DNA of 64,000 nt from positions 186,001 through 250,000 of the forward strand of contig NZ_CP074371.1 in the NCBI RefSeq assembly GCF_018362975.1, written 5' to 3'. Shown here in pieces: positions 48,675 through 60,529 of the stretch; position 1 is the first letter of the stretch, and each line of letters opens with the position of its first letter. The position numbers and the translations under genes are program-made. Origin of the DNA: Nocardia tengchongensis. Lineage in GTDB: Bacteria; Actinomycetota; Actinomycetes; Mycobacteriales; Mycobacteriaceae. The notes beneath the pieces were generated by a model. The model saw only the letters and a list, made by a program, of their open reading frames with translations. It made no database searches and had not been told where the DNA came from.

Positions 48675-49577
48675 TCAGGGACGACCGAGAACCTCGCTCG
48701 CCGAACGCAATCGCCCACCGCGAGCAGCCAGCAACCGCGCGCACTCGGCAGCCACCTCCGCGCCGTCGCCACCGGGCTCGACGCCGGACCGGAGCATGGC
48801 GCAGGCCCAGCGCAACGGGAGCAGCTCGTGTTCGGCGCAGGCTCGATCGACTTCGATTGCGAGAGCGCGAGATCGATCGAGATCGCCGGCGGCGGCACTG
48901 GCGGCGGCCAGCAGTAGCCGGGATTTCACTCGATGCCGCAGCGAGGGCGAACTTTCCGCCAGGGCGACCGCGGCCTCGGCATGTCCCAGGGCGGGGTCGG
49001 CGGCCCACGGGCGTGCGCCCGCGGCGGGATCGGCGGCGGGCGCGGAGATCAAACCGGAGCCGGGGGCCGACAGCGCCGTCTCGGCACTCACCCAGTGCAG
49101 GCGCACCCGCGGTCGCCACGCCGTGTCCGGATCGGGCAGATGAACGTCGAGATAATTCCGGCAACGATTCAGCAGCCGGGCGGCAAGCGCCGGGCGCAGG
49201 GTGCCCAGGGCATCGGCGGCGAGTCCGGTCAACGCATCGCAAATGGCTTCCGCGCGCCGGATGTCCTCAGCGGTCGCGGCGGGGCCGGCGGCATCGGCGG
49301 GGAGCGCGGGCAGCGCCAGGGCGGCCGCGCGCCCGTCTGCGACAGCGGCGTGCTGGTGCCAGCCGAGCTGGCGCAGCAGCGACGCCTCGGTGCTGTGCGT
49401 CAGCGACAGCAGAACGGGATCGGTGGTGCCGCGCCGGGCGTGGCGGAGCTCGGCGCGCGCGGCGGCGTAGTAACCGATTCCACTGAGCGAGACCGCGCGC
49501 AACCAGGATCCGGCGGCGTCGGGCGCGGCGGGCAACCCGGCGGCAGCGCGTTCGGGGGGTGGCACCGAAGGCGGCAT
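48675..49577 (-). CDS. helical repeat (TPR-like) hypothetical protein
   Basis: A 300-residue Ala-rich helical protein, positioned like the conserved hypothetical gene between sigD and whiB3 in M. tuberculosis. Helix pairs such as YYAAARAELRHARRGTTDPVLLSLTHSTEASLLRQLG suggest TPR-like folds. The true start may be upstream: a frame from GTG 49611 (LEVNSVLADAAFGATP) joins this one if one base is removed from GGGGGG at 49554-49559, giving ATPERAAAGLPAAPD. Function unknown. Confidence 0.72.
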   Translation of the reverse strand: MPPSVPPPERAAAGLPAAPDAAGSWLRAVSLSGIGYYAAARAELRHARRGTTDPVLLSLTHSTEASLLRQLGWHQHAAVADGRAAALALPALPADAAGPAATAEDIRRAEAICDALTGLAADALGTLRPALAARLLNRCRNYLDVHLPDPDTAWRPRVRLHWVSAETALSAPGSGLISAPAADPAAGARPWAADPALGHAEAAVALAESSPSLRHRVKSRLLLAAASAAAGDLDRSRALAIEVDRACAEHELLPLRWACAMLRSGVEPGGDGAEVAAECARLLAARGGRLRSASEVLGRP

Positions 49578-49611
49578 CGGCGAGTACGGAGTTCACTTCG
49601 AGCACAGGCAC

Positions 49612-50220
49612 AGCCGCACTGTAACCAGTGCCGCGTCAAGTGAAGGCAGCCGCCATAGCATAGTCCGCCAGCTAACTATCAGCATTCACAAGTGCCTATG
49701 TGTTTCCACTCCGTAAATCTGTTCTCGCTATCGGTCAGCACGCCCGTTAGGAATTCGTATAGCGTTTCGCGCTATTAACCTAGCGGCCTCGAATCGGCCA
49801 TCTCTACCCTACTCAGCGCGAGATGTCCAATGGCTGAGATCACTCCGATCGAGAGCCTTGCATAGATCGACCGACCGGCATTCGACCTCGAAAAGCCCCT
49901 GCTACCTGGTGTTTCATCCAGTCCGATGGGCTATCACAACACGGTCACGACCCTGGGCAACCGATCAGTATCACCGCAGGAGGGCCATCTTGTAAATAGT
50001 TCGGATGTTAATTCTCTAATGTGCAGGTATTCGGCTCGAGTCGAATGAAGCTATTGACTCGATTTCGTTTCGCGACCTAACGTACGTCATCGCCGATGTT
50101 GGCGTCGTACCGAATTGCGGCGCCGATGAAGTGTGATCGCCGAGCCACGGCGATGCGGCCACCTGTTTGCCATCAGCACCGCTCGACAATGCCGACGAGC
50201 TCGCACCATGAGGAGTTCAC
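49612..50220. promoter_or_regulatory. long AT-richer region upstream of whiB3
   Basis: No gene. It is clearly lower in GC than its surroundings. TTGACT at 50054-50059 and TAACGT at 50078-50083 are 18 bases apart, a plausible promoter leaving a leader of about 130 bases. Long upstream regions are typical of whiB3 genes. Confidence 0.55.
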
Positions 50221-50514
50221 ATGCCAATGCCAACCCACCTCCCCGGTCCGAACGCCGACGTCTGGGATTGGCAGATGCGCGGATCCTGCCGCGGCCAGGA
50301 CTCCGCGGTGTTCTTCCATCCGGACGGCGAGCGCGGCCGGGCCCGCGCTCAGCGCGAGCTTCGCGCCAAGGACATCTGCAAGGCCTGCCCGGTGCTGCTG
50401 CAGTGCCGTTCGCACGCACTGAAGGTCAGCGAGCCCTACGGCATCTGGGGCGGCATGTCCGAGACCGAGCGCGAGCTGCACGCCCGGCGTAACCGCCGGC
50501 GTGTCGTGGCGTAA
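50221..50514 (+). CDS. whiB3: WhiB3-type iron-sulfur transcriptional regulator
   Basis: A 97-residue Wbl protein. Cys23, Cys53, Cys56 and Cys62 (CxxC in ICKACP) bind a [4Fe-4S] cluster; the turn motif EPYGIWGGMSE follows, then a basic DNA-contacting tail RRNRRRVVA. Wbl proteins bind the sigma-A region 4 and respond to redox or nitric oxide; WhiB3 relates to lipid and redox control in mycobacteria. Good ribosome site GAGGAG. Location between sigD and groEL1 supports the WhiB3 assignment. Confidence 0.92.
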   Translation: MPMPTHLPGPNADVWDWQMRGSCRGQDSAVFFHPDGERGRARAQRELRAKDICKACPVLLQCRSHALKVSEPYGIWGGMSETERELHARRNRRRVVA

Positions 50515-50833
50515 TCCGGCCGCCCCCGGACACTCTCGGCAAACGCCGGTGACCGGTGTTCACCAGCGTTGTCGCTGATGTGGCGGCGGGCGGGGGCTTG
50601 AGATTATTCCCATCCTTTCGGGGTGGCGCGCCGAATAGCTAGCAAACACCCGGCACCGCCCGGCGGGGTCGGCAACACCCGGCGCGTCACGGCGTGTCTT
50701 TGATGTCACGATTGCGGCGTTTCGGTACAAATCGGAAAATCGCTGTGCCACAGTCGCTTTGCCGATACCCCCACCCGAGAGGAGGTTATAGCGGCACGCT
50801 ACCCTCGTGGCCGATGACACAGAACGGAGCGTT

Positions 50834-51484
50834 GTGACAACGCGGCCGCCTGCCGCAGAGGGCGACTCGTTCCAGAGCTCGAGGGACGGACGGGTGGAAA
50901 CACCCAGCGTGGACTCTGCGGTGACGGCGCGCGCAGCCGAAAGTCTCGAACTAGCCGCACTTCTCCAGCGTTGCGGGCAGTCCGATCAGCAGGCCTTCGC
51001 CGAGCTGTACGACCGCACCAGCGCCCGAGTGTTCGGCCTGGTCCTACGCGTGCTCCACGATCCGGGCTACGCGGAGGAAACCACTCAGGAGGTGTATCTC
51101 CAGATCTGGCGTACGGCCGCCAATTTCGATCCGAACAAGGGCTCGGCCGTCACCTGGTTGATGACGCTGGCCCACCGCCGCGCCGTCGATCGAGTCCGCG
51201 CCGAGCAGGCGCATGCCCTGCGTGAAGTCGCCTATGGCACCAGCACTCTCGGTAACGAGTTCGACGAGGTCACCGAAGAGGTCGGGCGACGGCTGGAGCA
51301 GCAGGCGGTGCTCGCCGGGCTGGCCACCCTGACCGAAACGCAGCGGGAGGCGATCTCTCTCGCGTATTTCGGCGGGCGGACGTATGCCGAGGTAGCGGCC
51401 TATCTGGGCGTAGGGTTACCTACCGTTAAGTCCCGTATACGGGACGGACTGACACGACTCAAGAAAAGTTTGGGAGTGACGTGA
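50834..51484 (+). CDS. sigK: ECF sigma factor, SigK-like
   Basis: A 216-residue sigma factor. Region 2 (QQAFAELYDRTSARVFGLVLRVLHDPGYAEETTQEVYLQIWRTAANFD, WLMTLAHRRAVDRVRAEQ) and region 4 (LTETQREAISLAYFGGRTYAEVAAYLGVGLPTVKSRIRDGLTRLK) closely resemble mycobacterial SigK. The GTG start at 50834 has GGAG upstream; a TACCCT box at 50799-50804 could be its promoter. It is followed one base later by an anti-sigma gene. The name is by similarity only. Confidence 0.87.
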   Translation: MTTRPPAAEGDSFQSSRDGRVETPSVDSAVTARAAESLELAALLQRCGQSDQQAFAELYDRTSARVFGLVLRVLHDPGYAEETTQEVYLQIWRTAANFDPNKGSAVTWLMTLAHRRAVDRVRAEQAHALREVAYGTSTLGNEFDEVTEEVGRRLEQQAVLAGLATLTETQREAISLAYFGGRTYAEVAAYLGVGLPTVKSRIRDGLTRLKKSLGVT

Positions 51485-51485
51485 G

Positions 51486-51794
51486 ATGAACGAAAGCCAG
51501 ATCGATCTCGCGCACACTGTCGCGCTCGGATCGATCGGCGACGAAGATCAGCGCGCAGTGGCGGACCTGCTGGATTCCGACGACCCCGTACTGCGTGCCG
51601 CCTTCACCCTGGAAGTGCAGCAGACCCGAGAAGCGCTCGCGCTGGCCGCGTCCGTGCCGGCCGCACCGCCGCCGCCCGCCCTCCGCGACCGCCTCCTCGC
51701 CGCGATAGCCACAGACCCGCCGAACCCGATTCACCATCCCCACACCGCTCTCCACAACGGAAACGGACGTTCGTCGCATCCCGTAAGGGATTGA
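51486..51794 (+). CDS. short anti-sigma factor (RskA N-terminal domain only)
   Basis: A 102-residue protein matching the zinc-less anti-sigma domain of RskA (DLAHTVALGSIGDEDQRAVADLLDSDDPVLRAAFTLEVQQTREALA). It ends without the membrane helix and extracytoplasmic domain seen in mycobacterial RskA (about 230 aa). No helix appears in other frames downstream. It may be soluble, or the membrane part may be supplied by the next gene (51935). It follows sigK by one base. Confidence 0.75.
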   Translation: MNESQIDLAHTVALGSIGDEDQRAVADLLDSDDPVLRAAFTLEVQQTREALALAASVPAAPPPPALRDRLLAAIATDPPNPIHHPHTALHNGNGRSSHPVRD

Positions 51795-51934
51795 CCACCC
51801 GACCGCCCCGGATCGCTCTCCGGGGCAAATCCCCGATTTCCGTTGCACCGGTAACAACCCTCGCAAACGGGACGATTCGGACACCGTAAGCCCGTGTGCG
51901 CCATGCGGATTCATGACGCCCCGAGGGAGTCAGC

Positions 51935-52162
51935 GTGTACGTCCTGCGTCCGATCACACAGCTCTCGCGCGGCATCCTGGGTGGGATTGCTGCCGCAACG
52001 CTCATCGCCGGCGGCCTCTTCGTCTTCTACGACTCCCCCGGGACGGACCCGTCTCCCGCGATCCCGCTGCCGCCGATCTCCGCGCCACTGGACCCTGATG
52101 CGCCCGGGCCCGCCGCGCCGCCCCAGCCGCCCGGTACGACGGCAATCCCACCGTCGAAATAG
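51935..52162 (+). CDS. small single-helix membrane protein
   Basis: A 75-residue protein: a short basic N terminus, one helix ([19 protein letters not shown]) and a Pro-rich outer tail. GTG 51935 has GAGGGAG. It is the third gene after sigK and the anti-sigma ORF; a hairpin (GCCCCGGA/TCCGGGGC near 51802-51824) lies between. No family recognised. Confidence 0.65.
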   Translation: MYVLRPITQLSRGILGGIAAATLIAGGLFVFYDSPGTDPSPAIPLPPISAPLDPDAPGPAAPPQPPGTTAIPPSK

Positions 52163-52290
52163 TGCGCCCCGAAACTCACTGCGCCCCGAACCGGCCGCGG
52201 GCGCTCCTGAACCGCCCGTGCCCTTGAAACCCTCTGCGCCACCGCCACGCCCGTTGACGGCACCGCACAGCCCGATTCACACCGCAAACA

Positions 52291-52326
52291 CCGAGGGCCC
52301 CGGACGATTCCGTCCGGGGCCCTCGG
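52291..52326. terminator. bidirectional terminator before groEL1
   Basis: Perfect 16-base arms CCGAGGGCCCCGGACG and complement around ATTC, between the small membrane protein gene (+) and groEL1 (-). No T-run. Confidence 0.8.
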
Positions 52327-52358
52327 GGCTATGTCCTGATCAGCTGGTTACGGCTGGA

Positions 52359-53972
<1,614 letters not shown>

Positions 53973-54144
53973 CTACTCCTGAAGTGAGTTGAGGTAGAAA
54001 ACGCACTTCGCCCCGGGCCGATGCTGTATGACCAGCTACGACACCGGGGCGGCGCTTCTCCGGGCGCCCGAGGTTCAGGGGAAGCCCTGAGAGCCGAACG
54101 GTTTCAGGGGCAGCCCCTGAGAGCCCCGGAGAGTTGGGCGTTTC

Positions 54145-54447
54145 TTACTTGGTGACGACGGCCAGCAGGTCGCGAGCCGAGAGGATCAGGTACTCGGAGC
54201 CGTTGTACTTGATCTCGGTGCCGCCGTACTTGCTGTAGATGACGACGTCGCCTTCCTTGACGTCCAGCGGGATGCGCTTCTCGCCGTCTTCGTCCCAGCG
54301 GCCGGGGCCGACGGCGATGACGGTGCCCTCCTGGGGCTTTTCCTTCGCCGTGTCGGGGATGACCAGACCGGAGGCGGTGGTGGTTTCGGCCTCGTTGGCC
54401 TGGACGAGGATCTTGTCCTCGAGCGGCTTGATGTTCACGCTCGCCAC
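54145..54447 (-). CDS. groES: co-chaperonin GroES
   Basis: A 100-residue Cpn10: [44 protein letters not shown] with the mobile loop, and [34 protein letters not shown]. The GTG start at 54447 has GGAGGG; the longer frame to 54534 adds unrelated sequence. It forms an operon with groEL1 behind a CIRCE element. Confidence 0.95.
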   Translation of the reverse strand: MASVNIKPLEDKILVQANEAETTTASGLVIPDTAKEKPQEGTVIAVGPGRWDEDGEKRIPLDVKEGDVVIYSKYGGTEIKYNGSEYLILSARDLLAVVTK

Positions 54448-54610
54448 GTTGAGCCCTCCACTTTCAGGGGATTCTTCTCGTCCGGGGCTGTTCCCCGGAC
54501 GCACGGTTTCGGTCATGTGCGTGACCCTGTGCAATCAGCCCCGTCGTCGCGGGTGCCGGGACCCCTGCCCAGTAGTCATCAGCTGGCACCTAGCACAAAT
54601 CGAGTGCCTC

Positions 54611-54637
54611 CTAGCACTCTATACATGGGAGTGCCAG
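54611..54637. promoter_or_regulatory. CIRCE element (HrcA operator) of groES-groEL1
   Basis: CTAGCACTC-N9-GAGTGCCAG matches the CIRCE consensus TTAGCACTC-N9-GAGTGCTAA. It is about 165 bases upstream of groES. HrcA should repress the operon until heat shock. Confidence 0.88.
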
Positions 54638-55041
54638 CGCTCAAGGCAAGGGGCTGCTAAAAGGCTGCTCGCGGACGACTCGCCGACACGACGGCCCGGG
54701 AATCTGAGGTCTTCCAAAGAAATCCGAAAATCTGTAACGTTCGGATAACGGATTGTGACACCATTGACGGCGGTCACGCGCCAAGACCGATTCGGTCGTG
54801 TCACGTGCGCCGTCGACAGTTACACATCCGCTTCACCCCGCTAACCGTGCGGCAACTCCGCGCACGGGCTCGAGAAGAGAGCAAGACCGCAAGTGATCAG
54901 TGGCAGGTCCGGATGCCCCATCGGACGCGAGCCCGCCACGGTCCGTAGCTCGCCGGAATCGTCTGCTACCCACTGGGCGCGCCCGGAGTCCGTTCGAGAT
55001 GGTCGTCTCCACCAGGACCATCCGCTCGAAGGGAGGTGAAC

Positions 55042-56489
55042 ATGCGAACATCCCTCGGTATCTCCGCCGGGAGCGAAGTGGTGTGCTCCGCGACGGTCGC
55101 GACCGCGCCCAACGGCGCCCAGAGCTTCGACTACCGGGTCGTGACGGCCGATACCGCCCACTCCGACCTCGGCGACCTGGTGGCCTCCTCGATCGAGTTG
55201 ATGACCACCCAGATCCCCCGCGACAGCGTGCATCCCGTCGGCGCGCACCCCGGCGCCCACACCAACGGCCATCGCGAGCCCGGCGCGGCGGCGCCCGGTG
55301 ACATCGCGGTCGCCTACCGGGACCGGGAGCAGGCCCAGATCATTCGCTCCGCGATCGGCCGGCAGCGGCACGGCGTCCAGCTGATCCCGGAGAGCACCGC
55401 GGCGCTCGCCTATCTGCGCCACACCGGCCTGCTGGATCGCTGGAACACGGTGGCGGTCATCGACATCGGGGCCACCGGCACCACGGTCACCGTGGCCGAT
55501 CACGCCGACGACACCGTGCTGCGCTCCGAACGCACCTCCGCCATCAGCGGCAACGCCATCGACGAACTGATCTTGCAGCACCTGCTGGACTGCCACCTGT
55601 CGCGTCGCGGCATCCGCCCCAACCGGGGCATCCTGCTCAACCGCAGCCGGGCCGCCAAGGAGCACCTGTCGGTGGTGCCGGCGGTGACCATCGACCATGT
55701 GGCCGGGCAGCCGCTGAAACTGACCGGGTGGATTTCGAGGAGATCGTCGCCGACCTGCTGCGCGAACTGGCCGTGTTCGCGCGCGGTGTGTTCACGCGCG
55801 CACCGAAGTTCCCGGAGGCGGTCGCGGTGATCGGCGGCGGCGCGAACGTGCCGATCATGGTGGTGGGGCTGGAACGCCAGCTCGACGTGCCGGTGGTCAC
55901 CGTGCCCGAACCGGAGTCGGCGATCGCGAAAGGCGCGGCGCTGGTGGCGGATTCGACCACGCCGACGGCCTTCCCGGTGATCGGCCTGGGCTCGGACGCG
56001 CCGATCGGCACCTTCACCAAGCTGGCGGGCACGCTGGCCGGGGCGGTCGTGGTGGTCGGGCTGATCGTCGGCTACGGGGTCAAGGAGTTCGTGGTCGAGG
56101 AACCGCAGCCCGCGCACTATTCGCCGACCACCTCGCAGCAGCCGCCCCCGCCGACCGCGCCCGCGACGACGGGTCCGCCGGTGAGTTCCGCCAACCCGAC
56201 CACGAGCCACCGCACCACGGTCGCCGTGCCGCCGGTCCAGACCGGTTCGGCCACCGGCACTCCCGCGTTCCCGACCATCACCTCGCAGCAGCCGCCGCTG
56301 CGCCCGGATCCGGACCTGCCGCAGATCCCGTTCCCGGCCGATCTGCCGCGCCTGCTGGGCCCGCTGCTGGGCACCACGCTGCCGCCGGTGGATCCGGAAC
56401 CGCACGTCTCGCCGACGCCGCGCGGGCCTGCGCATTCCGGGTCCGCGAACAACGGCACGACAGCGACATTGGTCCGCCCCAACGCCTAG
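55042..56489 (+). CDS. membrane-anchored Hsp70-like ATPase (frame broken)
   Basis: ATG 55042 follows GGGAGGTG. The actin/Hsp70 ATPase fold is seen in AGSEVVCSATVATAPNG, RQRHGVQLIPESTAALAYLRHTG, TVAVIDIGATGTTVTVAD (phosphate loop) and VAVIGGGANVPIMVVGLERQL (adenosine motif). The frame shifts at CCGGG 55724-55728; adding one base gives LKLTRVDFEEIVADLL. A transmembrane helix (LAGTLAGAVVVVGLIVGYGV) and a Pro/Thr-rich outer tail follow; the peptide-binding domain of DnaK is missing. About 482 aa. Divergent from groES. Confidence 0.78.
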
Positions 56490-56561
56490 TACGAACAACA
56501 AGGGGTTCGCTGCGACCGGTGCTCCCGTCTCCCCAGGACTTCAGCTGTCGGCGGCCGCCGT

Positions 56562-57593
56562 TTACAGGTAACTCGTCGAGACCGGCAGACCCGGGTCGGT
56601 GGCGACGGTCAGTTCCGAAGGCGGTGCGCCCCCGGCGATCACGTGCGCGCCCAAGGTGGCGATCATGACGCCGTTGTCCGTGCACAAGCGCGGTTTCGGA
56701 ACGCGCAGGGTGATTCCGGCAGCGGTGCAACGCTCTTCGGCCATCGAGCGGATGCGGGAGTTGGCGGTCGCGCCGCCGCCCAGCACGAGGGTGTCGACGC
56801 CGACGTCCTGCGCGGCCCGCACGGCCTTCATGGTGAGCACGTCCGCGACGGCTTCCTGGAAGGAGGCCGCGATATCCGGGATGGGCAGTTCGCGGCCTTC
56901 GCGTTGCGCCGCTTCGACATAGCGGGCGACGGCGGTCTTGAGGCCGGAGAAGGAGAAGTCGTAGCGCGGGTCGCGGGGACCGGTCATGCCGCGCGGGAAG
57001 GCGATCGCCTTCGGATCGCCTTCGGTGGCAATGGAATCGAGCACCGGACCGCCCGGGTAGCCGAGGCCGAGCAGCCGGGCCACCTTGTCGAAGGCCTCGC
57101 CCGCCGCGTCGTCGACGGTGCTGCCGAGTTCGGTGATGGGCTGCCCGAGATCGGTCACCTGCAGCAGGTGGGTGTGCCCGCCGGAGACCAGCAGCGCGAC
57201 CGCCGGGGGCATGGGCCCGTGCTCGAGGGTGTCGACGGCGACGTGCCCGCCCAGGTGGTTGAGCGCGTAGAACGGGATATCCCAGGCCGCCGCATAGGCT
57301 TTCGCCGCCGCCACGCCGACCAGCAGCGCACCCGCGAGGCCGGGGCCGATGGTGACGGCGAGCGCGTCGGGCTTGCTGATCCCGGCGGTGGCCAGGGCCC
57401 GGCGCATGGCGGGCACGATGGCCTCGAGGTGTGCGCGCGAGGCGATCTCGGGCACCACGCCGCCGAAGCGGGCGTGCTGGTCGACGCTGGAGGCGACCTC
57501 GTCGGCGAGCAGTTCGCAGCTGCCGTCCGGCAGCCGGCGCACGATGCCGACACCGGTTTCGTCGCAGGAGCTTTCGATACCCATGACGATCAT
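56562..57593 (-). CDS. tsaD: tRNA N6-threonylcarbamoyladenosine synthase TsaD
   Basis: Kae1/Qri7-type enzyme (343 aa) that transfers threonylcarbamoyl to A37 of ANN-decoding tRNAs. [15 protein letters not shown] begins the ATPase fold; [12 protein letters not shown] contains the metal-binding His-x3-His; [11 protein letters not shown] and [13 protein letters not shown] are conserved. The gene is usually essential. It forms an ATGA-overlapping operon with rimI, tsaB and tsaE. Confidence 0.95.
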   Translation of the reverse strand: MIVMGIESSCDETGVGIVRRLPDGSCELLADEVASSVDQHARFGGVVPEIASRAHLEAIVPAMRRALATAGISKPDALAVTIGPGLAGALLVGVAAAKAYAAAWDIPFYALNHLGGHVAVDTLEHGPMPPAVALLVSGGHTHLLQVTDLGQPITELGSTVDDAAGEAFDKVARLLGLGYPGGPVLDSIATEGDPKAIAFPRGMTGPRDPRYDFSFSGLKTAVARYVEAAQREGRELPIPDIAASFQEAVADVLTMKAVRAAQDVGVDTLVLGGGATANSRIRSMAEERCTAAGITLRVPKPRLCTDNGVMIATLGAHVIAGGAPPSELTVATDPGLPVSTSYL

Positions 57594-58099
57594 GACGAGA
57601 CCTCGGCGTCGGTGGCGAATCCGTCCTGCGGGAACCCGGCCATGGCGGGGCGGCGCATGGTGTACGCGTCGGCTCCGCTGGGCTGGTAGTAGTTCTTGCG
57701 CAGGCCGATGATGTGGAAGCCGTGCTTCTCGTAGAGCGTGATGGCGGGCGCGTTGTCGGTGCGGACCTCGAGGAAGACGGGTCCGCCACGGCGGCCGGCC
57801 TCCAGCAGCAGGGCTTCGAGCAGCAGGGTGCCGATGCCGCGGCGATGGTCGTCCGGGTCGACGCCGATGGTGTGCACCTCGGCCTCGGGGTGATCGGCGG
57901 TGCCGAGCAACGCGATTCCCGCGTAGCCGACCATGCGGCCGCCGGCGTCGCGGGCGGTGATGTAGCGGTTGTGCGGTCCGGCCAGTTCCGACAGGAACGA
58001 CACCTCGTGCCAGGGATCGTCCTCCGGGAACAGCACCTGCTCGAGTTGTGCGCAGCGGGCGACGTCGGCCGGCCGCATCGGTTCGATGCGGATGGTCAT
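57590..58099 (-). CDS. rimI: ribosomal protein alanine N-acetyltransferase RimI
   Basis: A GNAT acetyltransferase (169 aa): [44 protein letters not shown] with the acetyl-CoA Q/RxxGxG loop, and [20 protein letters not shown]. Acetylates protein N-termini such as S18. Start ATG 58099 overlaps the tsaB stop; stop overlaps tsaD start. Confidence 0.93.
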   Translation of the reverse strand: MTIRIEPMRPADVARCAQLEQVLFPEDDPWHEVSFLSELAGPHNRYITARDAGGRMVGYAGIALLGTADHPEAEVHTIGVDPDDHRRGIGTLLLEALLLEAGRRGGPVFLEVRTDNAPAITLYEKHGFHIIGLRKNYYQPSGADAYTMRRPAMAGFPQDGFATDAEVSS

Positions 58100-58806
58100 C
58101 GGCCCACCTGCGCGTAACTCTTCTCGACGGCGTCCGGGCGGCGCAGATACAGCGGTACCAGCGGCGCGGGGACGGCTCCGGACAGGATGTCGGCGGCGGC
58201 GCAACGCACCAGACCGGCCGGGGACGGCGTCTCGACCGGGATCACCGGCAGGTCGAAATAGTCGACGTGCGAGGCGGATCCGGCGATCAGGGTGGCGGCC
58301 GCCTGATCCAGGTCGGCGGGCTTGCTCACCTCGGGGCCCTCACTGCGTTCGAGCACCAGGCTGCCGGGGATGGCGCGGTAGCGCGCCCAGTACACCTCGC
58401 GGCGGCGGGCGTCGGTGACGACCAGCAGTTCGACCGGTTCGGAGCTCTCGCGCAGATAGCTCTCGGTGTCGGCGGCGATGGCGTCGAGACTGCACACCCC
58501 GTACACGGGGATGCCGAGCGCGTCGCCGAACGCGGCCGCGGTGGCCATGCCGACGCGTAGCCCGGTGAACGGCCCCGGACCGACCCCGGCCACGACCGCC
58601 GCGATATCCGCACGGGAGCGCCCGGATTCGGCCAGGCAGGTCAGGATCTGGGGAGTCAGCACCTCGTTGTGCGCGCGTGCGTCCACGGTCACCTCGGCGG
58701 TGATCGTGGTGATGCGGGGTGCGTTCGACCCGGGTTGTGCCGGTTCCAGTTCCACCAGGCCCGCTGTGACGGCGGGAGTCGCGGTGTCGACAGCCAATAT
58801 CAGCAT
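58096..58806 (-). CDS. tsaB: TsaB, threonylcarbamoyladenosine synthase subunit
   Basis: A 236-residue partner of Tsa[21 protein letters not shown] and [41 protein letters not shown] are hallmark segments. It is an inactive ASKHA-fold protein that stabilises TsaD and TsaE. ATG 58806 has GAGG upstream. Confidence 0.93.
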   Translation of the reverse strand: MLILAVDTATPAVTAGLVELEPAQPGSNAPRITTITAEVTVDARAHNEVLTPQILTCLAESGRSRADIAAVVAGVGPGPFTGLRVGMATAAAFGDALGIPVYGVCSLDAIAADTESYLRESSEPVELLVVTDARRREVYWARYRAIPGSLVLERSEGPEVSKPADLDQAAATLIAGSASHVDYFDLPVIPVETPSPAGLVRCAAADILSGAVPAPLVPLYLRRPDAVEKSYAQVGR

Positions 58807-58877
58807 GATTGCCTCAACAATACCGGGTGGTACAGCCCACTCGGCGTGGTGTCTGCCTGCGGGAATCTGGCGGTGGG

Positions 58878-59323
58878 TCAGGTGGCGGCGACCCACTCCC
58901 ATTCCACGGTGCGCACATCGGACTCGGGTTCGCGGCGCAGCTGCACCCGCAGGTGGCGGTCGGCCAGGTGTTCGGCCACGCCCAGACCCCATTCGACGAC
59001 CACGACGGCGTGGTCGAGATCGGTGTCCAGGTCGAGGGCGTCGAGTTCGTCGAGGTCGCCGCCGAGCCGGTAGGCGTCCACGTGCACCAGCGCCACCGCG
59101 CCCGGATGCGCTCCGGCGCGATGCTGGCGGGCGATGATGAAAGTCGGTGAGCTGACCCGTCCTTCGACCCCCAGCCCGGCGGCGATGCCGCGGGTGAGCG
59201 CGGTCTTGCCGGCGCCCAGCGGGCCGTCGAGGATGACCAGATCCCGGCCTGCAGCTGTTCGGCCAGCTCTCGGCCCAGCGCCTCGGTGTCCTCGACGGTG
59301 GCCAGCATGCGGTGCTCGTTCAT
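58878..59323 (-). CDS. tsaE: TsaE, tRNA threonylcarbamoyladenosine ATPase (frame broken)
   Basis: P-loop ATPase of the t6A complex. ATG 59323 starts HRMLATVEDTEALGRELAEQLQAG; the frame then shifts at CCC 59243-59245. Adding one base gives DLVILDGPLGAGKTALTRGIAAG (Walker A), VSSPTFIIARQH and VALVHVDAYRLGG, ending VEWEWVAAT at 58878. About 149 aa. Essential in most bacteria, so an assembly error is likely. Overlaps alr by ATGA. Confidence 0.88.
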
Positions 59324-60457
59324 CGGTCGCCCCCCAGGTGCGCGCGGACCACGCGGCCGCGCGGATTACAGACGATCTCGTAGTTGATGGTGCCGAGCGC
59401 GTCGGCCCACTCCTGGGCGCGCGGGTGCCCGGGCTCGGAGCCGAACAGCACCGCGGTGTCGCCCGCCCGCACCCCCGCCTCGTTCTCGCTGAGGTTCACC
59501 ACGATCTGATCCATGCACACCCGCCCGATCTGCGGGCGGCGCGCGCCGCCCAGCCAGACGGAGAACTTCCCGCTGAGCGAGCGCGGCACACCGTCGGCGT
59601 ATCCGGCGGGCAGCAGGGCGACGGTGGTGTCGTGTTCGGCGATCCAGTCGTGGCCGTAGGACACGCCTTCCCCGGCGGCGACCCGCTTCACCCGCAGCAC
59701 CCGGGCCCGGAAGGTCATGGCCGGGCGCAGACCGAAGTCGGAGAGCTCGGGGATCGGCGACAGGCCGTAGACGGCGATGCCGGGGCGGACCATGTCGAAG
59801 GCGAGGTCCGGGCGGGTCAGCGCGGCAGCGGAATTGGCCACGTGCACCAGCTCCGGTTCCAGGCCGTGCTCCTTGGCGGCGGCGATGAAGTCGAGGAAGC
59901 GTTCGCGCTGCCGGTCGTTGACCGGATGCTCCGGCTGATCGGCCAGCGCCAGGTGCGAGAAGATCGCGCGCAGCCGGGCCGTCCCGTCGCCGACCAACCG
60001 GGCCAGCAGTTCCAGGACCTCCGGGTATTCGACCGCCGGAATGCCGTTGCGGTTGAGGCCCGTGTCCACCTTCAGGCTGACCGTGGCGGTTACGGCCCAG
60101 CCGACGGGCGGCCGCGGCCACCGCCTCCAGTTGCGCGAGCGCCGACACCCCGATCTCGATGTCGGCGGCGATGGCGCTCGCGTAGTCGGCGTCGGAGGTG
60201 TTGAGCCAGCACAGGATCGGCGCGGTGATCCCGGCGGCTCGCAGCGCCACCGCCTCACCGATGGTCGTGGTGCCCACTTCCCGCGCGCCCGCCGCCAGCG
60301 CCGCCCGCGCCACTTCGGCCGCCCCGTGGTTGTACCCGTCCGCCTTGACCACGACCATGACGGCGGCGTCGCCGGCGCGCTCGGCCAGGATGCGCACATT
60401 GTGGGCGATGGCATCCAGATCGACGAGGGTTTCCACCTGTGGGTCGGGCGTAGTCAC
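59320..60457 (-). CDS. alr: alanine racemase (frame broken)
   Basis: PLP enzyme supplying D-alanine for peptidoglycan. VDLDAIAHNVRILAERAG, catalytic lysine in MVVVKADGYNHGA, and, in the other frame, VDTGLNRNGIP, RPGIAVYGLSP, GVSYGHDWIAE and GRVCMDQIVVNL. The two frames join at GGCCC 60094-60098 by removing one base (RRLGVTATVSLKVDTG). GTG 60457 is the likely start; about 378 aa. Essential, so an assembly error is more likely than loss. Downstream tsaE is translationally coupled. Confidence 0.92.
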
Positions 60458-60529
60458 AATCCGATCCTGCCATCCGGGCAAGGGCGATTCGCGTCACACC
60501 CGAGTGGGAGCGGCCGTCGCGGGCCGCGT

